Below, in pieces: positions 7,433 through 13,381 of a stretch of 39,124 nt of DNA. A program made the position numbers and the translations under genes. The stretch is from a virus, in the IMG/VR virus record IMGVR_UViG_3300020183_000200, positions 1-39,124 of that record; one strand, 5' to 3'. Numbering within the stretch: position 1 is the first letter of the stretch; every line of letters starts with the position of its first letter. A model generated the notes under the pieces. It saw only the letters and a program-made list of their open reading frames with translations, searched no databases and was not told where the DNA came from.

Positions 7433-8829
7433 CACCACACAGCAGCTTGTCCGTAGCTAACAGAGGCAGACGTTGCAATTGCAGGCCTAGAGCGTAACCA
7501 GGCTAAGCCCTGCGATAGCGCATCCACTTGGTCATCGTGTGCGGCATTAGGGAAGGCTGCTGCTTCTTCAATGAGCAGACTGCCCCAGGTGCTGCGTTCA
7601 GGAAGGAAAACGTTGCCAGCTTCGATCATGGGGGAGATCGCTGCAGCGCGGCTGAACTTTCCGCCTTGGGGGTTGACGGCGATCAGGCCAGGGATTTTGC
7701 TCTTAAGCATGGAGATGACTGCTGGACCGTTTGCTTTGTCTTCAACGATGGTGGCAACGGGCTTGTAGCGGTTAAAGGTATTGACGATGGCGGGGATGGT
7801 TTCGGTGATGTCGAGGCGATCACGAATGCAGTCGAGCAAGTAGAAGCTGCTGCCTTTCTGGCCGATCACCAGACCCACCACATAGTCGGTGTTGGGACCA
7901 TCTTTGAAGGTGAGGTCCCAGGAGGTGATGATGCGCTCCAGCTGGGGCAGTTCGCGGTAGGGCTGCCACCAGGAGCGTTTGAACAGGCCACCGGCGGGTG
8001 GGGATGGGCGCTGTTGGAAAAGGGCGTTGAAGCCGTATTCACCGAGAACGCGGCGGCGATCTTGAAGGGCGTCGAGGTCGTAGCGCTCAGGGCAGAGTGG
8101 TTCGCCAGGCTGGCGCTGCAGGGGGTCGTTGTCTTCTGCAATGGCAGGCAGGTTGACAATGGTCCAGGAGCTGGCGTCTTCGGAGTTGAGGATGCGGCCT
8201 GCGAGGTCATCTTCGTGCCAGCGGGTCATGGTGAGCACGACAGCACCACCAGGCTCAAGGCGGGTGTAGAGATCGTCTCTGTACCAGTTCCAAACGCGCT
8301 CGCGGTAGGCCTCAGATTCAGCTTCTTCGCGGGATTTCGTTGGGTCGTCGATCAACACGATGGAAGCGCCAAGGCCTGTGATACCAGCGCCTACGCCTAC
8401 GGCACGCAGGCCACCACCTGCTGGGGTGTCCCATTGCTCAACAGCCTTGCGATCAGAAGCAATTTCAAATCGCGTCGCAGCGATGCGGCGTGCTTGACGG
8501 GAGAAAGTATTAGCAAGGGTTTGGGAGTAGGCGGCGATCACCACGCGCTGCGTGGGGTCCTGCTCAAGGCGGTAGACGGGATAACGGATGGTGCCCTGGT
8601 GAGATTTACCGTGACGTGGCGGGACGGTGACGATCAGGCGTTTAAGGGTGCCAACGGTGATGGCGTCGAGATGCTGGCGGATGAAGGCAAGGTGGGGCCA
8701 GTCCCAGTTGTCGTCAGGGGAGACCTGCTGAAGCCAGGTGTAAAAGGATTGAGGTTGGCGGGTGGTGGTGCCTTCGAGAAAGGCGGTAAGGGGTTCAGGT
8801 TTGCAGATGCCGGAGAGGAGGGAGGGCAT
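7432..8829 (-). CDS. terL: Terminase large subunit
   Basis: A 465-residue packaging motor and nuclease. The ATPase domain shows Walker A PPRHGKS (residues 70-76) and Walker B IVLIDDP (Asp161, Asp162), with a coupling motif around VVLTMTRWHEDD. The C-terminal RNase H-like nuclease has ITSWDLTFKDG (first acidic residue, about residue 300), VEDKANGP, and HDDQVDALSQ near the end. Length is normal for the family. It overlaps the TerS stop by one base and the sigma-like start by one base. A circularly permuted, headful-packaged genome would agree with the apparent circular map, but no pac site was identified. Confidence 0.93.
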   Translation of the reverse strand: MPSLLSGICKPEPLTAFLEGTTTRQPQSFYTWLQQVSPDDNWDWPHLAFIRQHLDAITVGTLKRLIVTVPPRHGKSHQGTIRYPVYRLEQDPTQRVVIAAYSQTLANTFSRQARRIAATRFEIASDRKAVEQWDTPAGGGLRAVGVGAGITGLGASIVLIDDPTKSREEAESEAYRERVWNWYRDDLYTRLEPGGAVVLTMTRWHEDDLAGRILNSEDASSWTIVNLPAIAEDNDPLQRQPGEPLCPERYDLDALQDRRRVLGEYGFNALFQQRPSPPAGGLFKRSWWQPYRELPQLERIITSWDLTFKDGPNTDYVVGLVIGQKGSSFYLLDCIRDRLDITETIPAIVNTFNRYKPVATIVEDKANGPAVISMLKSKIPGLIAVNPQGGKFSRAAAISPMIEAGNVFLPERSTWGSLLIEEAAAFPNAAHDDQVDALSQGLAWLRSRPAIATSASVSYGQAAVW

Positions 8830-9155
8830 CAGCTGGACATTTCAAAGCGGAGGAGCTTGGCCTGGTCTTCGAGGGCTTTAAGGGCGATGCCGAGCTGATT
8901 GGATTGCGAGGCGCGGCGTTCGTATTCAGTGAGGCGAGCGATTGCAGCGGCAAGCCATTGGGGGCGCTCTAGTTCAGCGTCCAGCTGCATCAACTGGCGT
9001 GCGCGTTGGATATAGGTTTCAGCTGTACGTTCAGCAACTCCCCATTGATCCGCCGAGTATCGCAGGATTTGAGTACGACTGTATGCGCGAAGAAGCAAGT
9101 CGTAGACGGCGTTGACGCGCTCGTCGATTTCTACGTTTGTGCTCTTCTTTGCCAT
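8829..9155 (-). CDS. terS: Terminase small subunit
   Basis: A 108-residue DNA-recognition subunit of the packaging complex. Residues about 20-65 form a helix-turn-helix-like segment (AYSRTQILRYSADQWGV then AERTAETYIQRARQ), followed by an oligomerisation helix (LTEYERRASQSNQ, LKALEDQAKLLR). It directly precedes terL with a one-base overlap, the standard arrangement. The pac site it would recognise is expected in or near this gene, but I could not identify it. Confidence 0.85.
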   Translation of the reverse strand: MAKKSTNVEIDERVNAVYDLLLRAYSRTQILRYSADQWGVAERTAETYIQRARQLMQLDAELERPQWLAAAIARLTEYERRASQSNQLGIALKALEDQAKLLRFEMSS

Positions 9156-9164
9156 GGCCTGATT

Positions 9165-9491
9165 TTAGCCGGTGGCGGGTGTAAAGAGTGTACCGTCTTC
9201 TGCGATTTGCTGCATGAAAAGACGGGCGTCGTTGAGGGAATCTGCTTCGATGCCGGTCATGCGAAGGCGTTGACGGAACGAGTAGGTGATGAGGTAGATG
9301 CCTGAAGTGGTTGTGGTGTCGTAGCCCCAGAGGATGCCAGGGACGTTGTAAGAACAGACAAGTTCAGCAGCGGCTTCCTGCGCGTCAGATTCGTCAAAGG
9401 CATCAACCTTAACGCCGATGAAAAGATCGGGGTCAGTGGGGTGCGGCGCGATGATGGCGTAATCAGGCAGCATGGGCCACAAGGCCGTCAT
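9165..9491 (-). CDS. Hypothetical protein, unknown
   Basis: A 108-residue soluble protein (begins MTALWPMLPDYAIIAPHP) with a mixed alpha/beta pattern and no recognisable motif. It overlaps the end of the RusA gene by 29 bp and ends 9 bp before terS. It is therefore the last gene of the early-type minus-strand block and may be co-transcribed with the packaging genes. Function unknown. Confidence 0.6.
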   Translation of the reverse strand: MTALWPMLPDYAIIAPHPTDPDLFIGVKVDAFDESDAQEAAAELVCSYNVPGILWGYDTTTTSGIYLITYSFRQRLRMTGIEADSLNDARLFMQQIAEDGTLFTPATG

Positions 9492-9921
9492 CTTGAGGTT
9501 GCCGCGTAAGCGGGATGATGGTGATGATGGCGCCAGGGTGTTCGCCTGGAGTGATGTAGCGCTTGGTATGGGAGGAGATGGCGATGCGGGCGTCGTCTTG
9601 CAGGAGGCCTGAGTCTACGAGGGCGTCTTCGGTGGATCGAAGGATTTTGGAGCCGTCGGGTTTGACAAAGTGGAAGGTGGGTGCTGAGGGCTTAAGGGTT
9701 CCTTTGGCGGTGTAGTGAGATTTAGGGCGGGAAAAGAGGAAGACGCAGGAGAGGGAGACAGGTCCGGTGATGGTGGGATGGGATTGAGCGATGGCGGCCT
9801 GTTGAACGAGATAGCGCCAGGGCTTGACGTTTTTAGAGGATTCGATCATGCGGCCATTGCCAACGTGACGCTTGCTGCCCTGGGGCGCAGGTGTCATGCC
9901 AGCAACGGTGAAGGTGATCAC
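9463..9921 (-). CDS. rusA: RusA-family Holliday junction resolvase
   Basis: A 152-residue protein. RusA cleaves four-way junctions formed during recombination or replication, using conserved aspartates. Visible features: APQGSKRHVGNG near the N-terminus (the 'P.s.kR' pattern), KPDGSKILRSTEDALVDSGLLQDDARI in the middle (Asp residues equivalent to the 'D.DNl.K...D.l.g....DD..v' active site, though the first Asp-Asn pair is altered to Gly-Ser-Lys), and a terminal beta strand. The GTG at 9921 is preferred over the longer frame because it couples to the stop of the upstream gene (GTGA). It works with the ERF and RecB-like proteins encoded nearby. Confidence 0.75.
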   Translation of the reverse strand: MITFTVAGMTPAPQGSKRHVGNGRMIESSKNVKPWRYLVQQAAIAQSHPTITGPVSLSCVFLFSRPKSHYTAKGTLKPSAPTFHFVKPDGSKILRSTEDALVDSGLLQDDARIAISSHTKRYITPGEHPGAIITIIPLTRQPQDDGLVAHAA

Positions 9922-10118
9922 TGGCGGCGAGCGGTGAGCGCTTGGCTGAGGTGCTGCAATTCTGCTCGTGCTGCATGGGAGATGGGCATGGATAGGCGAG
10001 CCTCGATGAGCCACAGGATGCCTTCTACGGTGTCGGTGACGGCTTGGTTGTAGGCAGCTGTGTTTGGATCAATGGATGCAGGCTTTAGGGCTTGGCGTAG
10101 GGCAGCGGTCGGGATCAT
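9918..10118 (-). CDS. Small helical protein, unknown
   Basis: A 66-residue protein beginning MIPTAALRQALKPASIDPN and predicted helical. ATG at 10118 overlaps the preceding stop and its own stop overlaps the RusA GTG, so it sits tightly inside a coupled operon. No motif recognised; a recombination accessory role is only suggested by position. Confidence 0.55.
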   Translation of the reverse strand: MIPTAALRQALKPASIDPNTAAYNQAVTDTVEGILWLIEARLSMPISHAARAELQHLSQALTARRQ

Positions 10119-10423
10119 CAGAGGGCACGGATGGTCCAGTAGGTGGTGACTTTGATTTGGGCTTCACCCAAGGCAATGGCCAACTCTTGGGCTTGTTTGA
10201 GAGTGGCTTGTTGCTGCTGGATGTGGTCAGGGTATGCGTAGGACTTGCGGGTGGAGGTGGTGAGCTTGTAGTCATTCCAGGTAAGGGGTTCATCTGGATT
10301 GACTTCGCCTGCGTCTACAAGGGTGTCGAGATCAACGAGGGCGTCTTGAAGGGATGCTTCCCAGCCTTTGATGGCGGCTTTGGCGGTGGTGATGCGCTCT
10401 AGGACTTCATCGAGCGTGGGCAA
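10118..10423 (-). CDS. Hypothetical protein, coiled-coil, unknown
   Basis: About 101 residues from a TTG at 10423 (LPTLDEVLERITTAKAAIKG). A longer frame reaches an ATG at 10501 but adds a Ser/Pro-rich stretch typical of an out-of-frame reading of the overlapping membrane-protein gene, so I prefer the internal start. The centre has NPDEPLTWNDYKLTT, and the C-terminal half is helical and Gln-rich. It may bind nucleic acid or act as an operon-specific accessory protein. Function unknown, start uncertain. Confidence 0.5.
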   Translation of the reverse strand: MPTLDEVLERITTAKAAIKGWEASLQDALVDLDTLVDAGEVNPDEPLTWNDYKLTTSTRKSYAYPDHIQQQQATLKQAQELAIALGEAQIKVTTYWTIRAL

Positions 10424-10556
10424 TGATGACGGCAAACAATGCGGTGAAGAAAGCAAAGAGGGCAAGGTTGTCTCGGGTGATGCGGCGGCGTTGCGGTGCA
10501 TGAATTTGCACGGTGTAAGAGGGCTTGGTAAAGGTGGGCAGTTGGGGAGAGGTCAT
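10407..10556 (-). CDS. Small single-pass membrane protein
   Basis: A 49-residue protein starting MTSPQLPTFTKPS at 10556. The N-terminal half is polar and basic (PQRRRITRDN) and is followed by one hydrophobic helix, LALFAFFTALFAVIIAH, ending at the C-terminus. The arrangement suggests a membrane-tethered protein with a cytoplasmic basic head. It overlaps the next gene by 17 bp. Such small membrane proteins in early operons can serve superinfection exclusion or host interference, but that is speculation here. Confidence 0.55.
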   Translation of the reverse strand: MTSPQLPTFTKPSYTVQIHAPQRRRITRDNLALFAFFTALFAVIIAHAR

Positions 10557-10560
10557 GGGG

Positions 10561-10746
10561 TTAGTCGTCGTCGGATCGGATGACACGGAAGGAAGCGGAA
10601 GGCCAGAGGTCGTGGAGGGTGGAGCAGAGGCGGAGCGCGGCGCCTTCATGGACGAAGGTGTTGGCGGTGAGATCCATGGCGTGACCTTCGAGGGGGAAGG
10701 CGTCAGACCAGCCGGTGGCGGTGAGGGATTGGAGTTTGTATGCCAT
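10561..10746 (-). CDS. Small protein, unknown
   Basis: A 61-residue protein starting MAYKLQSLTATGWSDAFPL at 10746 and ending with an acidic DDD tail. The predicted fold is short beta strands. It lies 4 bp before the membrane-protein start, so it belongs to the same operon. No family recognised. Confidence 0.5.
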   Translation of the reverse strand: MAYKLQSLTATGWSDAFPLEGHAMDLTANTFVHEGAALRLCSTLHDLWPSASFRVIRSDDD

Positions 10747-10779
10747 TTTGTGAGCGTTAGTTAGGGCTAGGGGTTTTGG

Positions 10780-11157
10780 TCAGAAGAAATTGCGTTGTGC
10801 AGCGGTGAGGGTGGGATGCGTGAGCCAGTCGCCGTCGTCTAGGTCGCGGTCTGCAGCGGGAACAATCGGCAGGTGTTGGACGGTGTAGGGGATGCCAGCG
10901 GCTTGGAAAAAAGCGTGGAACTGGGAAAGTTCGGCTTCGCTGGCGTAGTCGTCAAACAGTTTTGAAACGAAGTGCCAGCAGGGTTCTTCGTCCAGCGTGG
11001 GGTCAGCTGGAGGCAGGGTGGTGCAAAGAAGTGCTGGGCCTCCGATACCGCCACACGCGGCGCCCAGCCTTACGGGAAGGACCGACCCAGCGCTGTGGAG
11101 GTTAGCGTTTGAGGTAAGCATGAGTGTTGGATGTGGTGGGGTCGCCCCCGTCGCCAT
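10780..11157 (-). CDS. Hypothetical protein, unknown; start uncertain
   Basis: Up to 125 residues from the ATG at 11157. The C-terminal 70 residues (from about DEEPCWHFVSKLFDDY onward) look like genuine protein. The N-terminal part coincides with a 31-nt element that is repeated at 13169-13199, and the first ATG lies directly behind a likely -10 box, so the true start may be 11121 or later. It is the first gene after the 11158-11191 promoter region. Function unknown. Confidence 0.45.
   Translation of the reverse strand: MATGATPPHPTLMLTSNANLHSAGSVLPVRLGAACGGIGGPALLCTTLPPADPTLDEEPCWHFVSKLFDDYASEAELSQFHAFFQAAGIPYTVQHLPIVPAADRDLDDGDWLTHPTLTAAQRNFF
11058..11088 (-). repeat. 31-nt dispersed element, copy A
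   Basis: Read on the minus strand, this tract matches 13169-13199 on the plus strand at 28 of 31 positions (core CCCGTAAGG followed by TGGGCGCCG). It can fold into short stems (CCTT with AAGG around CCCGT; GCCC or GTCC with GGGC). It lies about 75 nt downstream of a promoter and overlaps the uncertain 5' end of the 10780-11157 gene. It could be an RNA leader element, a protein-binding site or a small mobile repeat. Confidence 0.6.
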
Positions 11158-11191
11158 AACATAAACCCTAGGGTGCGCTAGCGCAAGTCAA
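11158..11191 (-). promoter_or_regulatory. Putative early promoter with palindromic operator TGCGCTAGCGCA
   Basis: Reading the minus strand there is TTGACT (11191-11186) immediately followed by the perfect 12-bp palindrome TGCGCTAGCGCA (11185-11174), then the 8-bp palindrome CCCTAGGG and TATGTT (11163-11158). A 17-bp spacing is obtained if the -35 is read as TTGCGC (11186-11181). The same TTGACTTG start and GGGTGCGCTAGC block occur in the promoter in front of the erf-like gene. A repressor binding the palindrome would cover the spacer. Confidence 0.55.
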
Positions 11192-11206
11192 AAAGCTAGC
11201 GGGAGG

Positions 11207-11917
11207 TCAGAACGGTCTAAAGCGGGCTTCGTAGCGCTCCAGCACTGACCACCAGGCGTCAAGGCATTGCTGCGCGTCGTGAGTTTCGATGCGGAACCCA
11301 CCAGGGCGTGCCCAAAGGCCAATGCAGCGGCTGAACAGCAGGTTGTAGCGATCGCCTGCCATGTGAACACCAGCGCCGAGTTGAGGGCGAATGTCGTAGG
11401 GCCTGCCCGCAGGGCCTTGGGTCTTCAGGTCCGCGATGCCGTAGGTGCCATCAGGGAATTGGAAGATCAGGTCGAGGGTGCCGGCGACGTTGCGTTTGAG
11501 GCAATAAACCATTAACTCACTGCCGATAGGGGTGATGGTGTCCCAGATGGAGTGCGCCAGCATCGGGGTGATGTAGGTGGAGAACTGGGCGTAGGGCTCA
11601 GAAGTCAGGTTCACCGGGGTCGTCCAGGTACTCGCCGGGTTCCAGCGATGGTTGACGAAGTGCTCCAACGCTCGATGGGTGGTGTTCCCGCGTGATTCCC
11701 AGATGTGGCGTTTGGCCATGATCTGATCGAGCTGCTGCGGGGTCTTGGTCACTGCTGAAATCACGCCGGTCACTGAGATCGGAAAGGTGTGGCTGGTCTG
11801 GCCATCGTTCAGGGAGTAGGTCCAGGTTTGGCAATCCCTTGTTAGGCCTAGTGGCTGCAGCCACGTCGAAGTCGCGGGGGTTGATGGTTTGGACAGCTTC
11901 AATGGGGAAGTCGTCAC
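11207..11917 (-). CDS. RecB-like PD-(D/E)XK exonuclease (C-terminal frame)
   Basis: A 236-residue frame carrying a Cas4/RecB-type nuclease core. The helix with HRALEHFVNH (His81) is followed by GTLDLIFQFPDG (Asp149) and GIADLKTQ (Asp163, Lys165), the D...D-x-K signature, then a downstream QLGAGVHM segment like the 'Q...Y' motif IV. The first 20-25 residues are Ser/Thr/Pro-rich and look out of frame, while natural-looking sequence in the overlapping frame (11598-12089) ends at about the same point. The two frames may form one gene broken by a single-base change, or a gene expressed by a +1 shift. The partner for ERF-type annealing is typically such an exonuclease. Confidence 0.7.
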   Translation of the reverse strand: MTTSPLKLSKPSTPATSTWLQPLGLTRDCQTWTYSLNDGQTSHTFPISVTGVISAVTKTPQQLDQIMAKRHIWESRGNTTHRALEHFVNHRWNPASTWTTPVNLTSEPYAQFSTYITPMLAHSIWDTITPIGSELMVYCLKRNVAGTLDLIFQFPDGTYGIADLKTQGPAGRPYDIRPQLGAGVHMAGDRYNLLFSRCIGLWARPGGFRIETHDAQQCLDAWWSVLERYEARFRPF

Positions 11918-12089
11918 GGAGGAGGTTTCGAAAGGGTGGATGGGTGTGACCGGGGATCCGCTTGGCTTGTTGTTTTTGGTAGGACCAGTCTTGGCTGGGT
12001 TTGTCGAGGTCTTCTAGGGTCCAGTACCCGGCATCGATGCCGCGTCGCAGTATGAGTCGAACGCTGGCTAGGTCAAAGAGTTTTTTCAT
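11598..12089 (-). CDS. Probable N-terminal part of the RecB-like nuclease, or a separate overlapping gene
   Basis: From ATG 12089 this frame starts MKKLFDLASVRLILRRGI and reads as a plausible helical protein through FRNLLRDDFPIEAVQTINP and RDFDVAAAT (around 11850). Beyond that the sequence becomes Asp/Arg/Pro-rich and looks like a shadow of the 11207-11917 frame, which takes over in the +1 phase. The switch lies near ACT AGG CCT AAC; AGG is often a slow codon. The open frame upstream of the ATG is also plausible coding sequence (LLQHWQWVDA), so an upstream non-ATG start is possible. Confidence 0.5.
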   Translation of the reverse strand: MKKLFDLASVRLILRRGIDAGYWTLEDLDKPSQDWSYQKQQAKRIPGHTHPPFRNLLRDDFPIEAVQTINPRDFDVAAATRPNKGLPNLDLLPERWPDQPHLSDLSDRRDFSSDQDPAAARSDHGQTPHLGITREHHPSSVGALRQPSLEPGEYLDDPGEPDF

Positions 12090-12147
12090 GACAGCAGCAG
12101 TGGCATCGACCCATTGCCAGTGCTGTAAAAGATTGCTCGACAGCTCA

Positions 12148-12714
12148 TCAGAACAGCCCCGCGAGCACAGGGTTGGTGGTGGGGCCGTCATCGTCTACAA
12201 AGCGCCCGTTCCTGACCACACGCCAAGCAGGGTGCCTCGTCTGCTCAGGAGCCTGCTGTAGGCCCCCACGAGGGGCTTTGAATTGCTCGTAGCGGCTAGC
12301 CGATACCCCAGCCCATTTCCCATTGATCGCCAGCCGTAGCTGCTCAGCGACCACCGCATTGCCGTAGCTGGCCTGCAGCTTGCCCAGCTCAGTTTGCAGC
12401 AGCTTCCAAGCCGTATCCCCCTTGCTGCCCTTCTTGGCACGCCAGAACTCCTCGATCAAGGAGGTGTGCTGCAGCAACGCTTCAGAAATGATTCGCGCCT
12501 TATTTATTCTATTATTTATATTCTTTTCTTTTAATAGAATAGAAGAAGTATTAGATGGAGCCCCGGCTTCGCTCGGTGCTCCAAGGGTACCTGGCTTGTC
12601 AAGTGCTTGGGTCAGCAACAGGCACAAAAAGCCCTTCCTGTCTAGGAAGTCGGGCTTTGCGGCATCGATTCTGTCCAGCAGGTCAGCTGGAATTGAGAAA
12701 TTAAGCTGTGGCAC
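12148..12714 (-). CDS. Replication initiator-like or DNA-binding protein with RHH-like N-terminus
   Basis: A 188-residue protein from a GTG at 12714. Residues 1-45 (PQLNFSIPADLLDRID, then FLCLLLTQALDK) resemble a ribbon-helix-helix DNA-binding unit: a short beta strand followed by two helices. A low-complexity, AT-rich linker (about residues 55-75) leads to a helical C-terminal domain with FWRAKKGSKGDTAWKLL and NGKWAGVSASRYEQFK. The layout (iterons directly upstream, AT-rich inverted repeat inside the gene) recalls lambda O, whose gene contains the origin. There is no good ribosome-binding site before the GTG, because the iterons occupy that place. Role inferred from context. Confidence 0.55.
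   Translation of the reverse strand: MPQLNFSIPADLLDRIDAAKPDFLDRKGFLCLLLTQALDKPGTLGAPSEAGAPSNTSSILLKEKNINNRINKARIISEALLQHTSLIEEFWRAKKGSKGDTAWKLLQTELGKLQASYGNAVVAEQLRLAINGKWAGVSASRYEQFKAPRGGLQQAPEQTRHPAWRVVRNGRFVDDDGPTTNPVLAGLF
12505..12541. other. AT-rich inverted repeat inside the initiator-like gene
   Basis: A perfect 10-bp inverted repeat, TATTCTATTA at 12505-12514 and TAATAGAATA at 12532-12541, separated by 17 nearly all A/T bases. It sits in a tract of roughly 60 bp of very low GC (about 12490-12555) within an otherwise GC-rich gene. It is a candidate DNA-unwinding element for an origin whose iterons lie about 200 bp away. Confidence 0.5.
12628..12658 (-). terminator. Terminator-like hairpin within the 5' part of a coding region
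   Basis: On the minus strand AAAGCC pairs with GGCTTT and CTTCCT pairs with AGGAAG around the loop AGAC, with a small bulge, followed by extra T residues (12628-12630 side). The structure lies about 60-90 nt inside the 12148-12714 gene. It would act as an attenuator for the initiator-like gene and those downstream. The T tract is short, so it may be only coding-sequence coincidence. Confidence 0.35.
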
Positions 12715-12718
12715 TAGC

Positions 12719-12768
12719 GGTAGCGGTGGGGTAGCGGTGGGGTAGCTGTGGGGTAGCTGTGGGGTAGC
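12719..12768. repeat. Tandem 11-bp iterons (candidate replication origin or operator)
   Basis: Four consecutive 11-bp units at 12725, 12736, 12747 and 12758: GGTGGGGTAGC twice, then TGTGGGGTAGC twice, preceded by a half unit GGTAGC (12719-12724). Degenerate GGTAGC/GCTACTGC copies and the palindrome GTAGCGCTAC (12790-12799) follow. An 11-bp period places each unit on the same face of the helix, as expected for initiator or repressor binding. The array abuts the GTG start of the initiator-like gene. Confidence 0.7.
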
Positions 12769-12795
12769 TTAAAGCTACTGCTAGGTAGCGTAGCG

Positions 12796-12984
12796 CTACT
12801 GCTGATGTTGTGCCGCATCCTTGAGCGACCATTCGTGCAGGGCCTGCTCCAGGAGGTATGCCGCCAGGTTGCTCAGCGATCTGCCCTCCCAGTCGCTGCG
12901 TCTTAGAAGCCGCTCATACGGCTGCAACGGCAGCATGATGCTGATGCGCCGAGAGGCGCGTTGGTGGATGCTCAAGTTGGCCAT
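12796..12984 (-). CDS. Ribbon-helix-helix (CopG/Arc-like) regulator
   Basis: A 62-residue basic protein starting MANLSIHQRASRRISIML at 12984. The first strand (ASRRISIMLPLQPYERL) and the helices that follow (SLSNLAAYLLEQAL) have the ribbon-helix-helix pattern of CopG/Arc regulators. It stands at the head of the minus-strand early block, facing the divergent KilA-N operon, and its stop overlaps a GTAGCGCTAC palindrome next to the iterons. It could regulate copy control or early transcription. An in-frame TTG lies 6 bp upstream, but the ATG is preferred. Confidence 0.6.
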   Translation of the reverse strand: MANLSIHQRASRRISIMLPLQPYERLLRRSDWEGRSLSNLAAYLLEQALHEWSLKDAAQHQQ

Positions 12985-13069
12985 GGTCAAATCCGGTATG
13001 CCCGGCGCTCATCCCCATGAGCAGCGACGGATGGCTGGGGCAGTGCCCGTCTCCTCATCCTAGTGGCCC

Positions 13070-13079
13070 CTAGCGCTAG
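13070..13079. promoter_or_regulatory. CTAGCGCTAG palindrome between divergent operons
   Basis: A perfect 10-bp palindrome inside the roughly 400-bp gap between the minus-strand RHH gene and the plus-strand KilA-N gene. It shares the GCGCTA core with the palindromes at 11174-11185, 12790-12799, 15723-15733 and 16502-16513. Possible operator of the lysogeny switch. The remainder of the gap (12985-13381) holds a dispersed 31-nt element, a -35-like TTGACA and a hairpin, and I see no gene in it. Confidence 0.45.
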
Positions 13080-13168
13080 CATGGTGCTGCAGATGTGCTG
13101 CTTCTGAATGCAGGGTGCGGGTCATCCCACCAGGGAGGCCAGGACAGCACCTTTACAGTCCCAATGCC

Positions 13169-13199
13169 GGGTCGGCCCTACCCGTAAGGATGGGCGCCG
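13169..13199 (+). repeat. 31-nt dispersed element, copy B
   Basis: Plus-strand counterpart of the element at 11058-11088, with three substitutions in 31 positions. It lies in non-coding DNA about 180 nt before the KilA-N gene, so the similarity is not explained by protein-coding constraint on this copy. Flanking bases (CAGTCCC before, GTGAGGGGC after) are only loosely similar between copies. Confidence 0.6.
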
Positions 13200-13304
13200 T
13201 GAGGGGCTTTGTTTGGGGCCTCTCTGAAACGGTGACGAAGGCCCGGTCCACTTGCGCCCAGTGCCTATGCCCGTTGCTCCGAATCGAGCTTCGGCTTCAA
13301 GGGC

Positions 13305-13335
13305 TTGACAAGAGGCGCTCATGTATGCCTAAAGT
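13305..13335 (+). promoter_or_regulatory. Putative promoter for the KilA-N/integrase block
   Basis: A consensus -35 TTGACA at 13305-13310 is followed by TA-rich candidates for the -10 (CCTAAA at a 17-bp spacing, or TAAAGT at 19 bp). Transcription would start near 13342 and read into the KilA-N gene at 13382 through a short hairpin. The -10 match is mediocre. Confidence 0.4.
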
Positions 13336-13340
13336 GAAGG

Positions 13341-13360
13341 GGCTCGGCTAGTCCCCGAGC
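13341..13360 (+). other. Leader hairpin upstream of the KilA-N gene
   Basis: GCTCGG at 13342 pairs with CCGAGC ending at 13360 across a short loop containing CTAG. No T tract follows, so it is not a standard terminator. It could shape the 5' leader or be a protein-binding site. Confidence 0.35.
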
Positions 13361-13381
13361 ACTCCAAACATCGGTATTGCT

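Noticed and set aside
7528-8898. Long plus-strand open frame of 456 codons opposite the large terminase
   Set aside because: The terminase on the minus strand has full motifs and coupled neighbours; the plus frame has no recognisable domain and mirrors the terminase codon phase.
12719-12768. CRISPR-like array
   Set aside because: The units are directly adjacent 11-mers without spacers and no cas genes are present; they fit iterons or an operator.
13000-13380. tRNA or known riboswitch in the divergent gap
   Set aside because: No acceptor/T-arm pattern and no riboswitch consensus I know could be matched; only short stems and the 31-nt element are visible.
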